Assembly: GCA_021819725.1 (NCBI GenBank) | Contig: JAKAQR010000014.1 | Location: 1 to 59,220 of the forward strand | Direction of reading: 5' to 3' | From: Actinomycetes bacterium | GTDB lineage: Bacteria > Actinomycetota > Acidimicrobiia > Acidimicrobiales > Acidimicrobiaceae | Length of the DNA stretch: 59,220 nucleotides | Shown here: piece by piece, positions 1 to 9,491 of the stretch | Position numbering within the stretch: position 1 is the stretch's first letter | Layout of the letters: the number at the start of each line of letters is the position of its first letter | Position numbers and translations under genes: made by a program | Notes under the pieces: generated by a model | Databases searched by the model: none | Told to the model about the DNA's origin: nothing | Seen by the model: only the letters and a program-made list of their open reading frames with translations

Positions 1-396
1 TCTAACCCTCGGGTAGTCAAGCGCAAAGTTCTTAGAGTGGGCGGCCAAACGTCTTCATCACCATCACTGGCCTCAACCCGAGCATCCATCGCAGATCTGT
101 GTACTGGTGCTTAGCTGAACGGTATTGGGGTTAGCCCATCGTTCTCACAACCCATCATGGATGTCAGCTCTCGACCGGGCCGGTGGCGCTTTCCTTACCA
201 GGATCGATGACGGGCTGGCAGTGGCAACCCTTCCTCTTGACTTTGCTTGTCTTCCCAATACGAGACAGGGCCAAGCATTCGCACTGGACTGTCAAGACCG
301 TCAGCAATAGCTATTCTGCTAAATGTTTCCGATCAGCAAACCGAATCCATGAGATGGGTTTACACGCCGTACTGGGCTTCGTAGACTTTAAGTTGG
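1..396. other. Non-coding or unassigned left edge
   Basis: No reading frame here has recognisable protein features, a convincing ribosome binding site or family motifs. It may hold the promoter and leader of the surface protein gene that follows. I see no tRNA, repeat array or clear terminator in it. Confidence 0.5.
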
Positions 397-1347
397 ATGC
401 TCGTCGATCGAAGGCATCCGTCATCGAAGGGCATACCGTTGGATTACACGCATAGACAGAGAAGGGTATGGCCGCGGTTCACGAGTATGGGCTGGACGGT
501 GATCGCCGTTGGCGCCTCAGCCTCTGTCGCGACCTTTGCTCTCTCTGGCCAAGGTGCCTTTGCGACTCCGGCAAGCGCGTTTGTCAGTTCATCGGTCGGT
601 GTCAGTCTCACCAACGGGACGCTGCGGGCAACAAACCTGCTTCCCGGCATACCGACCAACACGATTCCCTTCACACTGACCAATACCGGCACTGCGTCGG
701 AAGACTTCGATCTCCAATTCACCGGCGTCACCGATACGCTTGCTCGCTTTAGCGACCTCGGTCAGCTCGAATTTTTGGTGACCACCTCTAAGGGGACGAT
801 CACCTACCATCTCGATCCCAACGCGTCCAACAGTCTTGATCCGTCCTCGTCGCTCACCTTGTCATCACTGAAAAGTATCACCCTGCCCATTGCGACTGGC
901 GTCGCTCCAAACCAGCGGGTATCCATACCCGTTGCGGTCGAGTTAGCCAACGGAGAGGGTTTTGGCAACGCTTGGAATGGCCAATCGGCGACGATCAGTT
1001 ATCGGATCGTCGCCAGCCAGAGCGCACCAGCACCTACTCGCCGACCCTCCACTACGCCGCTCGGCGTGATACCCCCGACAACGCTCCCGGTAGTTGGCCA
1101 TGCCCCGACGACTAGCCGCGTCCCGGTCTCTCGCGACTCATCGACCACTCCCCGGGTCACCGCGCCGGTCTCTACATCTCACAACTCGGCACCAGCGCCC
1201 GTACGACTCGTCACCGGTCCACCCCAATCACCACGCAGTAGCAATTGGGAGATGGTGGTCGGTGGGGGCCTTCTAGGGCTAGGCATCGCAGGTATCAGCG
1301 TCCTCGAGACCAATCGACGCCGTAGGGCCCTCGCGTCGAACCCATAA
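397..1347 (+). CDS. TasA/camelysin-like surface protein with C-terminal membrane anchor
   Basis: The protein has an N-terminal hydrophobic signal segment (about residues 31-55, preceded by basic residues), a beta-rich central domain, a Thr/Pro/Ser-rich low-complexity stalk (about 205-280), and a C-terminal glycine-rich hydrophobic helix ending in NRRRR. That plan suits a secreted protein left anchored in the membrane. The central domain shares NTG-(S/T)-x-SEDF and GEG-x2-NAWNG motifs with the protein at 13851, so the two are paralogues. In the TasA/CalY family such proteins form surface fibres and are cleaved by SipW-type peptidases; that role here is inferred. The start is uncertain: ATG 397 has no good ribosome binding site, TTG 439 sits 7 bases after GAAGGG, and ATG 487 just precedes the hydrophobic core. 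Confidence 0.7.
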   Translation: MLVDRRHPSSKGIPLDYTHRQRRVWPRFTSMGWTVIAVGASASVATFALSGQGAFATPASAFVSSSVGVSLTNGTLRATNLLPGIPTNTIPFTLTNTGTASEDFDLQFTGVTDTLARFSDLGQLEFLVTTSKGTITYHLDPNASNSLDPSSSLTLSSLKSITLPIATGVAPNQRVSIPVAVELANGEGFGNAWNGQSATISYRIVASQSAPAPTRRPSTTPLGVIPPTTLPVVGHAPTTSRVPVSRDSSTTPRVTAPVSTSHNSAPAPVRLVTGPPQSPRSSNWEMVVGGGLLGLGIAGISVLETNRRRRALASNP

Positions 1348-1482
1348 CTCCGCCCCATCACCACGGAACCTAGCAGTGTCATGGGCTCCGGTATTGACAT
1401 GAGAGAAGGGCGAATCACCGGGAGCCACTACCCCGTCATGCTTCGGCGATCCCGCGAAGTGTGGCCACAAGCACACCAGCGG

Positions 1483-1504
1483 CCATGCTCTATAGTGAGC
1501 ATGG
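1483..1504. terminator. Perfect 8-bp stem inverted repeat between convergent genes
   Basis: CCATGCTC and GAGCATGG form a perfect stem around the 6-base loop TATAGT, nine bases beyond the cbbX stop codon. There is no U tract, so it is at best an atypical terminator or an RNA 3'-end stabiliser for the cbbLSX transcript. Confidence 0.4.
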
Positions 1505-1512
1505 AAGATCAG

Positions 1513-2412
1513 TCACTCTTTTTGGTGGCTATCCTCTTGTGCGTCTGTGTCAAAGACACGGCTTGCCAGGATGTCAGGCGGCTCTATCGTCATGAGATCC
1601 ACTCGAGTAACCAGCGCACCGCGTCGTTCAAAGAGCCGGTTGGCCTGGCGCAGACGAGTCCGATCGAGGGCATTGCGCACACTTCTTGCGTTGGCAAAGT
1701 TGGGCTGGGCCATCCGAAGTTCAAGATATCGCCGAAAGACTCCTTCGGCTTCGTCGGAGAGCCGATACTGCTGGGCTGCAAGCATAAGCTTGCCAATCGC
1801 GACCAGCTCATCGAGGGAGTAATCAGGAAAATCGATATGATGGGCGATCCGTGACGACATCCCAGGGTTCGAGCTAAAGAAGGTATCCATGCGGTCCTTG
1901 TACCCCGCCAAGATCACCACGAGATCGTTACGCTGGTTCTCCATCACCTGCAGGAGTATCTCAATCGACTCGGCGCCATAATCTCGCTCGTTCTCGGGCT
2001 TGAATAGGTAGTACGCCTCATCGATGAAGAGCACACCCCCCATAGCTCGTTTGAGGACCTCCTTGGTCTTTGGAGCAGTGTGTCCGATATATTGGCCAAC
2101 CAGGTCATCGCGGGTGACCGCCACAAGCTGGCCTTGGCGAACGTAGCCAAGTTTGGCCAACAGTTCAGCCATGCGCATCGCCACCGTTGTTTTTCCAGTG
2201 CCTGGGTTACCGGTGAAACTCATGTGCAGACTGGGATTACCCCCCGCGAGATCAAGCTGCGCTCGCGCACGATCGACAAGGAGCAGCGCAGCGATCTCAC
2301 GAATACGGGTCTTGACCGGTCGAAGACCGACAAGCTCCGCATCGAGTTCGTCGAGCGTCTCCTGGATCTTCGTCTCGAGAAACAGGGCTCCAAGATCTAC
2401 ACCATCGGACAT
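1513..2412 (-). CDS. cbbX: CbbX-type AAA+ RuBisCO activase
   Basis: This 299-residue AAA+ ATPase remodels red-type RuBisCO, pulling on the large-subunit C-terminus to release inhibitory sugar phosphates. Walker A is GNPGTGKT (residues 68-75), Walker B ends in FIDEA (D131, E132), and a YIG pore loop lies at about 108-110. The arginine-rich second region of homology follows. I chose ATG 2412 over an in-frame ATG at 2439 because AGGAGGGG lies just upstream of 2412, inside what would be the longer N-terminus. It is the third gene after cbbL and cbbS on the same strand, 72 bases beyond cbbS, so probably cotranscribed. The cbbX linkage and the large-subunit sequence agree on a red-type enzyme. Confidence 0.95.
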   Translation of the reverse strand: MSDGVDLGALFLETKIQETLDELDAELVGLRPVKTRIREIAALLLVDRARAQLDLAGGNPSLHMSFTGNPGTGKTTVAMRMAELLAKLGYVRQGQLVAVTRDDLVGQYIGHTAPKTKEVLKRAMGGVLFIDEAYYLFKPENERDYGAESIEILLQVMENQRNDLVVILAGYKDRMDTFFSSNPGMSSRIAHHIDFPDYSLDELVAIGKLMLAAQQYRLSDEAEGVFRRYLELRMAQPNFANARSVRNALDRTRLRQANRLFERRGALVTRVDLMTIEPPDILASRVFDTDAQEDSHQKE

Positions 2413-2484
2413 GGCCCCGCCCCCCTCCTGGTCACCCATGATGCGTGACCAGCTGCGTTAGGCACCTCATGGAGCCATTGCTGT

Positions 2485-2901
2485 TCAATAGCGTTCCCCG
2501 GGCGGCTGCTCCGTGGCATAGCTATGCGTGGTGTAGGTGATGTGGCGACCCTCGCCCTCCTGGCGAACAAGCCCGAACCCAGGCTCTTCCTCCGGTCGAT
2601 TGACCAGATAGGACATCCGGGGCGCCTCCCACCCTCTCGTTGAATCAAAGGCAGTCACCCGAATATAGCGGTTCGGATACGCCCGACGACACTCGTTGAT
2701 CTCATAGAGAATGGCCGCCGGATCGCGCAGGTCAAACATCGGCATGCCCCACATATCCCAGTAGGTATTGCGCGGATGTGGGTCATCGGTGAACTCGATG
2801 CCGAGCGCCCAATCGTGATCGAGAGCCCAACGAATCTGGGCGGAGATCTGCTCGTCGGTCAGTGGTGGCAGAAATGAAAATTGGCCCTGGGTGAGATGCA
2901 T
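2485..2901 (-). CDS. cbbS: RuBisCO small subunit
   Basis: A 138-residue protein with the small-subunit signature: an N-terminal [19 protein letters not shown] opening, the [12 protein letters not shown] motif and a long C-terminal hairpin extension ending in [14 protein letters not shown]. That extension is typical of red-type small subunits, which form the central beta-barrel of the L8S8 complex and are longer than green-type ones at the C-terminus. The gene starts 21 bases after the cbbL stop, with AGGAGA a few bases before ATG 2901, so the two subunits are translated from one message. It caps the large-subunit octamer in the cytoplasm and stabilises the active sites. Confidence 0.96.
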   Translation of the reverse strand: MHLTQGQFSFLPPLTDEQISAQIRWALDHDWALGIEFTDDPHPRNTYWDMWGMPMFDLRDPAAILYEINECRRAYPNRYIRVTAFDSTRGWEAPRMSYLVNRPEEEPGFGLVRQEGEGRHITYTTHSYATEQPPGERY

Positions 2902-2922
2902 GAAAGTCTCCTCTTTCTGGTG

Positions 2923-4383
<1,461 letters not shown>

Positions 4384-4462
4384 TCACGATCCGTGGACAT
4401 GGGATCACAGTAGCGATAACGTCCAAACGATAGTTCATTCAATACCTTGGAATAAACCGCAG

Positions 4463-4486
4463 ATAGTTAACCTAAACATTAACTAT
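4463..4486. promoter_or_regulatory. Palindromic operator in the cbbL-cbbR intergenic region
   Basis: ATAGTTAA and TTAACTAT are perfect 8-base arms around an 8-base spacer. LysR-family regulators bind dyads of this kind (T-N11-A class), and CbbR usually binds between itself and cbbL. The right arm runs into TATTAT (4484-4489), a good -10 match placed 7 bases before ATG 4497, so occupancy would directly block cbbR transcription while leaving the cbbL side, 92 bases away, available for activation. The role as CbbR site is inferred from position and symmetry. Confidence 0.65.
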
Positions 4487-4493
4487 TATCATC

Positions 4494-5450
4494 ATGATGA
4501 CCAATACACAACTCAAAACCCTGCTGGCGGTGGCCGACACCGGATCCGTCATTGGAGCGAGCCGACGGCTCTTCGTCAGTTCGGCCGCCGTCTCCTCGAC
4601 CTTGGCGGCTCTATCGCGCGAGGTGGGCACAGACCTGACCCAGCGCGTTGGACGCGGACTCACCCTCACCCCGGCAGGCAGCGTCCTCGCCGGGTATGCC
4701 GCAACCCTCCTCGGTGCCATGGAGGAGGCGATAGTGCGCAGCCGAGAAGCCAGCCGTCCCGATGCACCAACGCTGAGGATCGGGGCCGTTGCCACCGTTG
4801 GAGAGGAGCTCCTCCCACGGTGGCTCCAGGGTTACCTCGAGTTGGTGCCACACGCGACCATCAACCTCGAGGTCGCCAACAAGACGAGTCTCTTCGAACT
4901 CCTCAACGACCATCGAGTCGATCTGGTCATCTCAGGGAGGCCAACCCAGAGTGAATTCGTGCGTGTCATCGCCACCCGAGCCCATGAACTTGCCCTGATC
5001 GCCAATGAACGACGAGCCACCGAATGGTTCGGCGGTTCACTCTCACCCACCGCCCAACAGATCGGGGAGCACACCTGGCTCGTTCGTGAGCCAGGTTCAG
5101 GGACACGCGCCTCAGCCGAAGAACTCCTGGGTGAACTCGCGATCAGCCCAGCGACTCTCTCGGTTGGATCGAACCTTGCCATGAAGCGGCTCGTGGAGCT
5201 CGGTCTTGGCATTGCCGTGATCTCAACTGAGTCAGTGGCCAAGGAGTTAGCCGCTGGCGAACTCGTCTCTTTGACCGTAGAGCCCTTTCCTCAACGTCGA
5301 ACCTGGTGTCTTGCCGTCCGTACTGGCGAGGCGCTTGTTGGCAGTATCGAGCATTTTGCCAACTATCTAGGGTCCATGGGTGAGGTGGAGTTCACCCCGG
5401 CACCCCACGCTTTGGGTGAGAAGGTTCACGGATCGCAGCGCCTAGGTTGA
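4494..5450 (+). CDS. cbbR: LysR-type regulator of CO2-fixation genes (CbbR)
   Basis: A 318-residue LysR-family protein: winged HTH in residues 1-60, a linker helix, and a periplasmic-binding-like co-inducer domain from about 90 to 300 with the usual LVIVREPGSGT-like phosphate or sugar-phosphate loop (LVREPGSGTR). Its divergent position opposite cbbL identifies it as CbbR by context; sequence alone would give only LysR family. There is no Shine-Dalgarno; TATTAT at 4484-4489 would start RNA at about the second ATG (4497), so the protein is probably made from a leaderless message beginning MTNTQLK. The aldolase gene follows after 24 bases and is likely cotranscribed, so regulator and aldolase would share control by the palindrome at 4463. 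Confidence 0.88.
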   Translation: MMTNTQLKTLLAVADTGSVIGASRRLFVSSAAVSSTLAALSREVGTDLTQRVGRGLTLTPAGSVLAGYAATLLGAMEEAIVRSREASRPDAPTLRIGAVATVGEELLPRWLQGYLELVPHATINLEVANKTSLFELLNDHRVDLVISGRPTQSEFVRVIATRAHELALIANERRATEWFGGSLSPTAQQIGEHTWLVREPGSGTRASAEELLGELAISPATLSVGSNLAMKRLVELGLGIAVISTESVAKELAAGELVSLTVEPFPQRRTWCLAVRTGEALVGSIEHFANYLGSMGEVEFTPAPHALGEKVHGSQRLG

Positions 5451-5474
5451 GACCAACACACGTGGGGAGGACCG

Positions 5475-6476
5475 ATGTCAAGGGAACTGATCGAACACGC
5501 TGGGGCCATGGTAGCGTACCCGAAGGGGATCCTCGCCGCCGACGAGAGTAGCCCCACCCTCACCAAACGCTTTGTCGCTCACGGGCTTGAATCAACCGAG
5601 TCAACTCGCCGAGACTGGCGTGAAACCCTTTTTAGCTCGCCTGGGCTCGGAGAATACGTCTCCGGTGTCATTCTCTACGATGAAACCTTCCATCAGACAA
5701 CGGCCAACGGCCTCTCCTTTCCCGACTTCTTGGTTGAGCACGGCATGCTTCCAGGGATTAAGGTTGATACCGGCGCAAAGCCACTGGCGGGAAGCGATGG
5801 AGAACTGGTGACTGAGGGACTAGACAACCTCGGCCCTCGTCTCGCCGACTACTATGCGAGAGGGGCTCGTTTTGCCAAATGGCGTGCGGTACTCCAAATC
5901 GACCAGGCGAAGCCAAGCGCGATCTGCATCCGGGCCAATGCACACGCCCTGGCTCGCTACGCCAAACTCTGTCAAGAGTCAGGCATCGTCCCAATCGTCG
6001 AACCCGAGATCCTCATGGAGGGTGATCATGACCTCGCGACCACCCGACGAGTTGCCGGAACGGTACTCTCGGCCGTCTTTGACCAGCTCCGTTCCTTTGA
6101 GGTGCTACTCCCGGGCATGGTGCTCAAACCATCGATGGTCACCCCAGGCAACACCGGTCCAACGGTAAGTGCCAGGGAGATCGGGGAGGCCTCAGTCGAG
6201 TGCTATCGTGACGTCGTGCCGGCCTCCGTTGCGGGGATTGCGCTCCTCTCCGGTGGGCAGTCCGATGACATGGCAACAGCAAATCTGGCTGCCATGAACG
6301 AGATCGAGGCACTACCATGGCCAATCACCTTCTCCTTTGGACGCGCTCTCCAAGATACGCCAATGAAGGTCTGGGCGAGTTCTGGGCAGGATCGCCAACG
6401 CACCCAGGCAAGTCTGATGGACCGTGTTACCACCACCGCCTCCGTTCTGCGGCCCCGACACCTGGTGAATGTCTGA
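5475..6476 (+). CDS. Class I fructose-bisphosphate aldolase
   Basis: A 333-residue cytoplasmic Schiff-base aldolase. Family marks are GILAADESSPT near the N-terminus, FAKWRAV (K135), IVEPEIL (E176, E178), the Schiff-base lysine in MVLKPSMV (K218), LLSGGQS and the C-terminal FSFGRALQ phosphate site. It condenses glyceraldehyde-3-phosphate with dihydroxyacetone phosphate to fructose-1,6-bisphosphate, and by known aldolase breadth could also make sedoheptulose-1,7-bisphosphate. GGGAGGACCG precedes ATG 5475. Placement directly after cbbR and near the RuBisCO, transketolase-FBPase and PRK genes argues for work in the Calvin cycle. Class I enzymes need no divalent metal, unlike the class II aldolases usual in bacterial cbb operons. 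Confidence 0.93.
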   Translation: MSRELIEHAGAMVAYPKGILAADESSPTLTKRFVAHGLESTESTRRDWRETLFSSPGLGEYVSGVILYDETFHQTTANGLSFPDFLVEHGMLPGIKVDTGAKPLAGSDGELVTEGLDNLGPRLADYYARGARFAKWRAVLQIDQAKPSAICIRANAHALARYAKLCQESGIVPIVEPEILMEGDHDLATTRRVAGTVLSAVFDQLRSFEVLLPGMVLKPSMVTPGNTGPTVSAREIGEASVECYRDVVPASVAGIALLSGGQSDDMATANLAAMNEIEALPWPITFSFGRALQDTPMKVWASSGQDRQRTQASLMDRVTTTASVLRPRHLVNV

Positions 6477-6512
6477 CGTTGAACCCGGTAACATAACTCG
6501 CGTTGGATGCTT

Positions 6513-6561
6513 ATCAGCATCTCGTGCTGGTGTTCCAACCTGATCAGCGTCTCGCGCTGAT
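6513..6561 (+). ncRNA. Pair of tandem hairpins with compensatory stem changes
   Basis: Two copies, 30 bases apart, have the form ATCAGCA-TCTCG-TGCTGGT (6513-6531) and ATCAGCG-TCTCG-CGCTGAT (6543-6561). The pentaloop is identical, while the stem changes from A-T to G-C at its top and from T-G to T-A near its base, so pairing is preserved. They start 36 bases after the aldolase stop. They could be a transcript-end structure, a protein-binding RNA, or a DNA palindrome pair for a dimeric regulator. No U tract follows, so this is not a classical terminator. Confidence 0.5.
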
Positions 6562-6885
6562 GCTGCATAGTAACTTCCGATTGAAGGGGGACTCGTGCTC
6601 CGAGACCGAGCACACCCGCGTCGATCGATCGAAGCTGACGAGTAAGCTTTGGCCAGCGTCACACAGAGTGGGGAGTAGCGCCATGACGAACACGACTGGA
6701 GCCATCCAACCAACAGACGAGGGACACCTCCACCCCAGAAAGGCTTGCGGGCAGCATCACCTCACTATTCAGTTACACTCACTCGCAGATGAGCACAAGG
6801 ATGATCGGGCGCTCACGCCGACAAACGAGAGACAGCGCCGCATGTCACATCGACTCCCATCACTTGCCAGAGGAGCGCATCCCTG

Positions 6886-7542
6886 GTGAAGACGATTCAA
6901 TTGATGCTGGTCGATGACCATGAGGTGATCATCGACGGAGTCCGTGCGATGTTGCGCACGCACGTCGACGAGGTGGAGGTCGTCTCCGCCGTAAAGACCG
7001 TTGAAGACGCGCTCGAACTACTCGCCACCCCACCGCTACCCGACATAGTCCTCACCGACGCACGACTGAAGACGAGCTCTGGATTTGAACTCCTCGACCA
7101 GATCACCGCGCGAGCAATCGAGGTTCCAGTCGTCTTCTACACCGCCTACGACGACGAGGCCTATCTCTTTCGAGCTCTTCGGGCTGGCGCGAGGGGATAC
7201 CTACTCAAGCAGGCCACCGGAGCTGAACTTGTGGGACTCCTACGAAGAGTCGTCGATGGCGAGGTCACGATCGATCCCTCCATCGCCGGTAGGGTGGCAC
7301 TCCTCGCCGCTCGTCTTCAGCTCGGCGAGTTCTGGCCAGGGGCGCATCTTGGGCTCACCCATCGAGAGAGTGAAATTCTCGAACTCATCGTCAAGGGGAT
7401 GTCAACAAAATCGATCGCTCAGAGTCTCTTCCTCGGGGAGGAGACGGTCAAGAGTCACCTCTCCTCGATCTATCGTAAATTGAAGGTCAAGTCAAGAGCC
7501 GAGGCGGTTGCCGTGGCTCTGCGGGACGTGACGTTCCGATGA
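6886..7542 (+). CDS. NarL/FixJ-family response regulator
   Basis: A 218-residue two-domain regulator. The receiver has the acidic pair in VDDHE, phosphoacceptor D58 in DIVLTDARL, the Thr in FYTAYDDE and the Lys in LLKQATG; the C-terminal LuxR-type HTH runs from about 155 to 210 (LTHRESEILELIVKGMSTKSI). GTG 6886 is preceded by AGAGGAG. The histidine kinase at 7585 is its evident partner, starting 42 bases downstream, so the pair form one operon. Its location between aldolase and transketolase-FBPase genes suggests control of carbon fixation or central metabolism, but no target site can be assigned from the sequence. Confidence 0.92.
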   Translation: MKTIQLMLVDDHEVIIDGVRAMLRTHVDEVEVVSAVKTVEDALELLATPPLPDIVLTDARLKTSSGFELLDQITARAIEVPVVFYTAYDDEAYLFRALRAGARGYLLKQATGAELVGLLRRVVDGEVTIDPSIAGRVALLAARLQLGEFWPGAHLGLTHRESEILELIVKGMSTKSIAQSLFLGEETVKSHLSSIYRKLKVKSRAEAVAVALRDVTFR

Positions 7543-7584
7543 ATACCGATACCGCCAAGATCCTTTGTCCTACCAACGAAGCTC

Positions 7585-8766
7585 GTGCCACCGATGAATA
7601 CTGAACCCGAAGAACTCACGCTATATCGAGAACTTGCCCAGGTGCTTGCGGAGACCCTCGAACTCGATCAACTGGCTGCGAAGACAGCAGCACTCGTGGT
7701 CGATGCGGTCGGTGCAAGCGTCTGCTTTGTGCACCTCGTGGACCCCGAGCTCATGCGTCTTGAACTCGTCGGTGCTACTCCACCCTTTGACTCTTACCGT
7801 CACCAAGTATGGCTCGGGCTCGGGGATGGCATCGCTGGCTGGGTGGCCCAAACCGGCCAAGTCGCGGTCGTTCCCGATAAGTGGACCGATCACCGCTACC
7901 GCTACCTCCCCGAGCTCCAAGGAGAGCTCTTCCGGATACTGATCTCGGTGCCAATGATCCACGCAAGTGGGAATGTTGTCGGGGTTCTGAACGTCCACTG
8001 GCAGCACGAGGACGTCGATCTTCTCCATCAACAACAGGTACTCACCACCGTCGCGAGTTTTCTCGCCGGCGCATTCGAACACACACTCCTTGTGGCAAAG
8101 CTCGGAGCCCACGAGCGCGCCTTAGAGGGCTTTGCCCAACAGCTCATCGAAGCCCAGGAGGCGGAACGTCGCCGCCTCCAGCTCGAGCTCCACGACGGGG
8201 TCCTCCAACAGGTTCACGCCGCCTACTATCGCCTTGAGGCGGTAAAGGCCTCACCTGGTCTTGATGAACATGAGGCACGCGATGTCTGTGTCGCCTCTGA
8301 TCTGCTCAAAGCGAGCACCCAGGCAATGCGACGGCTGATCCAGGACACGCCACGTCAGGCACTCGACGAATTTGGATTCGCCGAGGCGATCGAGACGCTT
8401 GCCAACTCCTATCCCGACTTCGCCGTCGTGATCGAGGATCGAACCGACGACACCGCCCTTACCCTTGGCCCCGAACGTGCGCTCGCCGTGCTACGCATTA
8501 TGCAAGAGGCGATCAACAACGCCTGGAAACACTCAGGGGTAACCACCTGCGAGCTCCGGCTCGCCTCAATCGCTGGCGACCTGGTGGTCGTCGTGCGGGA
8601 TCGTGGGGACGGCTTTGACACGACGACTCATGTCGGCGGCTTTGGCCTCGGTGGCATGCGAGAGCGGGCTCGGATCATCGGAGGGCGCCTCGAGCTCTTC
8701 TCTACGCTTGGTGAGGGAACCCTGGTGCGCCTCTTGGTGCCTATCGCCACCAATGCCGTCCAGTAA
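7585..8766 (+). CDS. Soluble GAF-domain sensor histidine kinase (NarL-partner class)
   Basis: A 393-residue kinase without membrane segments. A GAF domain spans about residues 15-165, followed by a HisKA_3 dimerisation helix with the phospho-His in LELHDGVLQQ (H203), and an HATPase_c domain with the N-box IMQEAINNAWKHS, G1 DRGDGFD and G2 GGFGLGGMRERA. Being cytosolic, it should sense an internal cue such as a small ligand, redox state or gas bound by the GAF domain; no ligand-binding Cys or His cluster is obvious. The start is GTG 7585 or more probably ATG 7594. A 21-codon frame (7539-7604) overlaps the response-regulator stop as ATGA and bridges to this gene, and could couple translation. 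Confidence 0.9.
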   Translation: MPPMNTEPEELTLYRELAQVLAETLELDQLAAKTAALVVDAVGASVCFVHLVDPELMRLELVGATPPFDSYRHQVWLGLGDGIAGWVAQTGQVAVVPDKWTDHRYRYLPELQGELFRILISVPMIHASGNVVGVLNVHWQHEDVDLLHQQQVLTTVASFLAGAFEHTLLVAKLGAHERALEGFAQQLIEAQEAERRRLQLELHDGVLQQVHAAYYRLEAVKASPGLDEHEARDVCVASDLLKASTQAMRRLIQDTPRQALDEFGFAEAIETLANSYPDFAVVIEDRTDDTALTLGPERALAVLRIMQEAINNAWKHSGVTTCELRLASIAGDLVVVVRDRGDGFDTTTHVGGFGLGGMRERARIIGGRLELFSTLGEGTLVRLLVPIATNAVQ

Positions 8767-9491
8767 GCACTATTGAGGCGACTGAGCAAAATAGACATGC
8801 ACGACTAATGAACCACCCGTAGGTCCGAGATGGTGCCGCCTCTCCAAGCGCGTGCTGCTGCGAAGCAATCGCAGGAACTCGCCTAAGGTGATGGAGCGAG
8901 GAACGCCACTAGTAGGGCAGCCTTAGCGAGCGCCCTCACCCCCATTCTCACCCATGTTGGGGAGAAGATCAACCAACGCACCAACTAGGTTGTCATGAAC
9001 GCTCAGCAACCAAGGGGAGGTGCAGAACGAGATGATACCTCATCACTTGTCCACCTGCCGATGCGCAAGATCTTCTTCGAATTTCCCAACATTACGACAT
9101 GGCAAGGACCGGGGCGCCGTGAACATCTCCCTAGCGGGCGTCAGATCGGACAAAAGCGGTCCTCGCGCCGGGCATCATGCCCATGCCATGACAAAAGAGC
9201 ACACCTCCTTGTCGGCCATGACACCGTGTCCCTCAATTTTCGCAACCTATTCCGCGGATCTTGCCCCCTGTGAGACTCCGCATCAGTTACACGATAGGGG
9301 CGCTCGTGCACTCATCCCAAGGATCAGCCAGGTACAACCGGGTTCCCAACGGGTAGGTCGCGTACTCCAGTCTTCATTCCATTGGGATCAGCACCGCGTG
9401 GTGACAAGGACTTTCATTAGGAGAAGCACGACAGGACGATGACTCATACAATGCACCTTCACCTCCCAGACCCTTGCAAAGGAGCCAGCTC
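8767..9491. other. Intergenic region before the transketolase-FBPase gene
   Basis: About 725 bases with no recognisable gene. Open frames of 90-140 codons exist on the plus strand but have no ribosome binding site, no family motif and atypical composition. The region probably carries the promoter of the fusion gene; I could not pick a clear -35/-10 pair or a palindrome like that upstream of cbbR. Confidence 0.5.

Noticed and set aside
9020..9442. 140-codon frame upstream of the transketolase-FBPase fusion
   Set aside because: No motifs, no start signals, and His/Arg/Ser-rich translation typical of non-coding frames.
9474..9491. TTG start six codons before the transketolase ATG
   Set aside because: The Shine-Dalgarno AAAGGAGC lies within this extension and serves ATG 9492.
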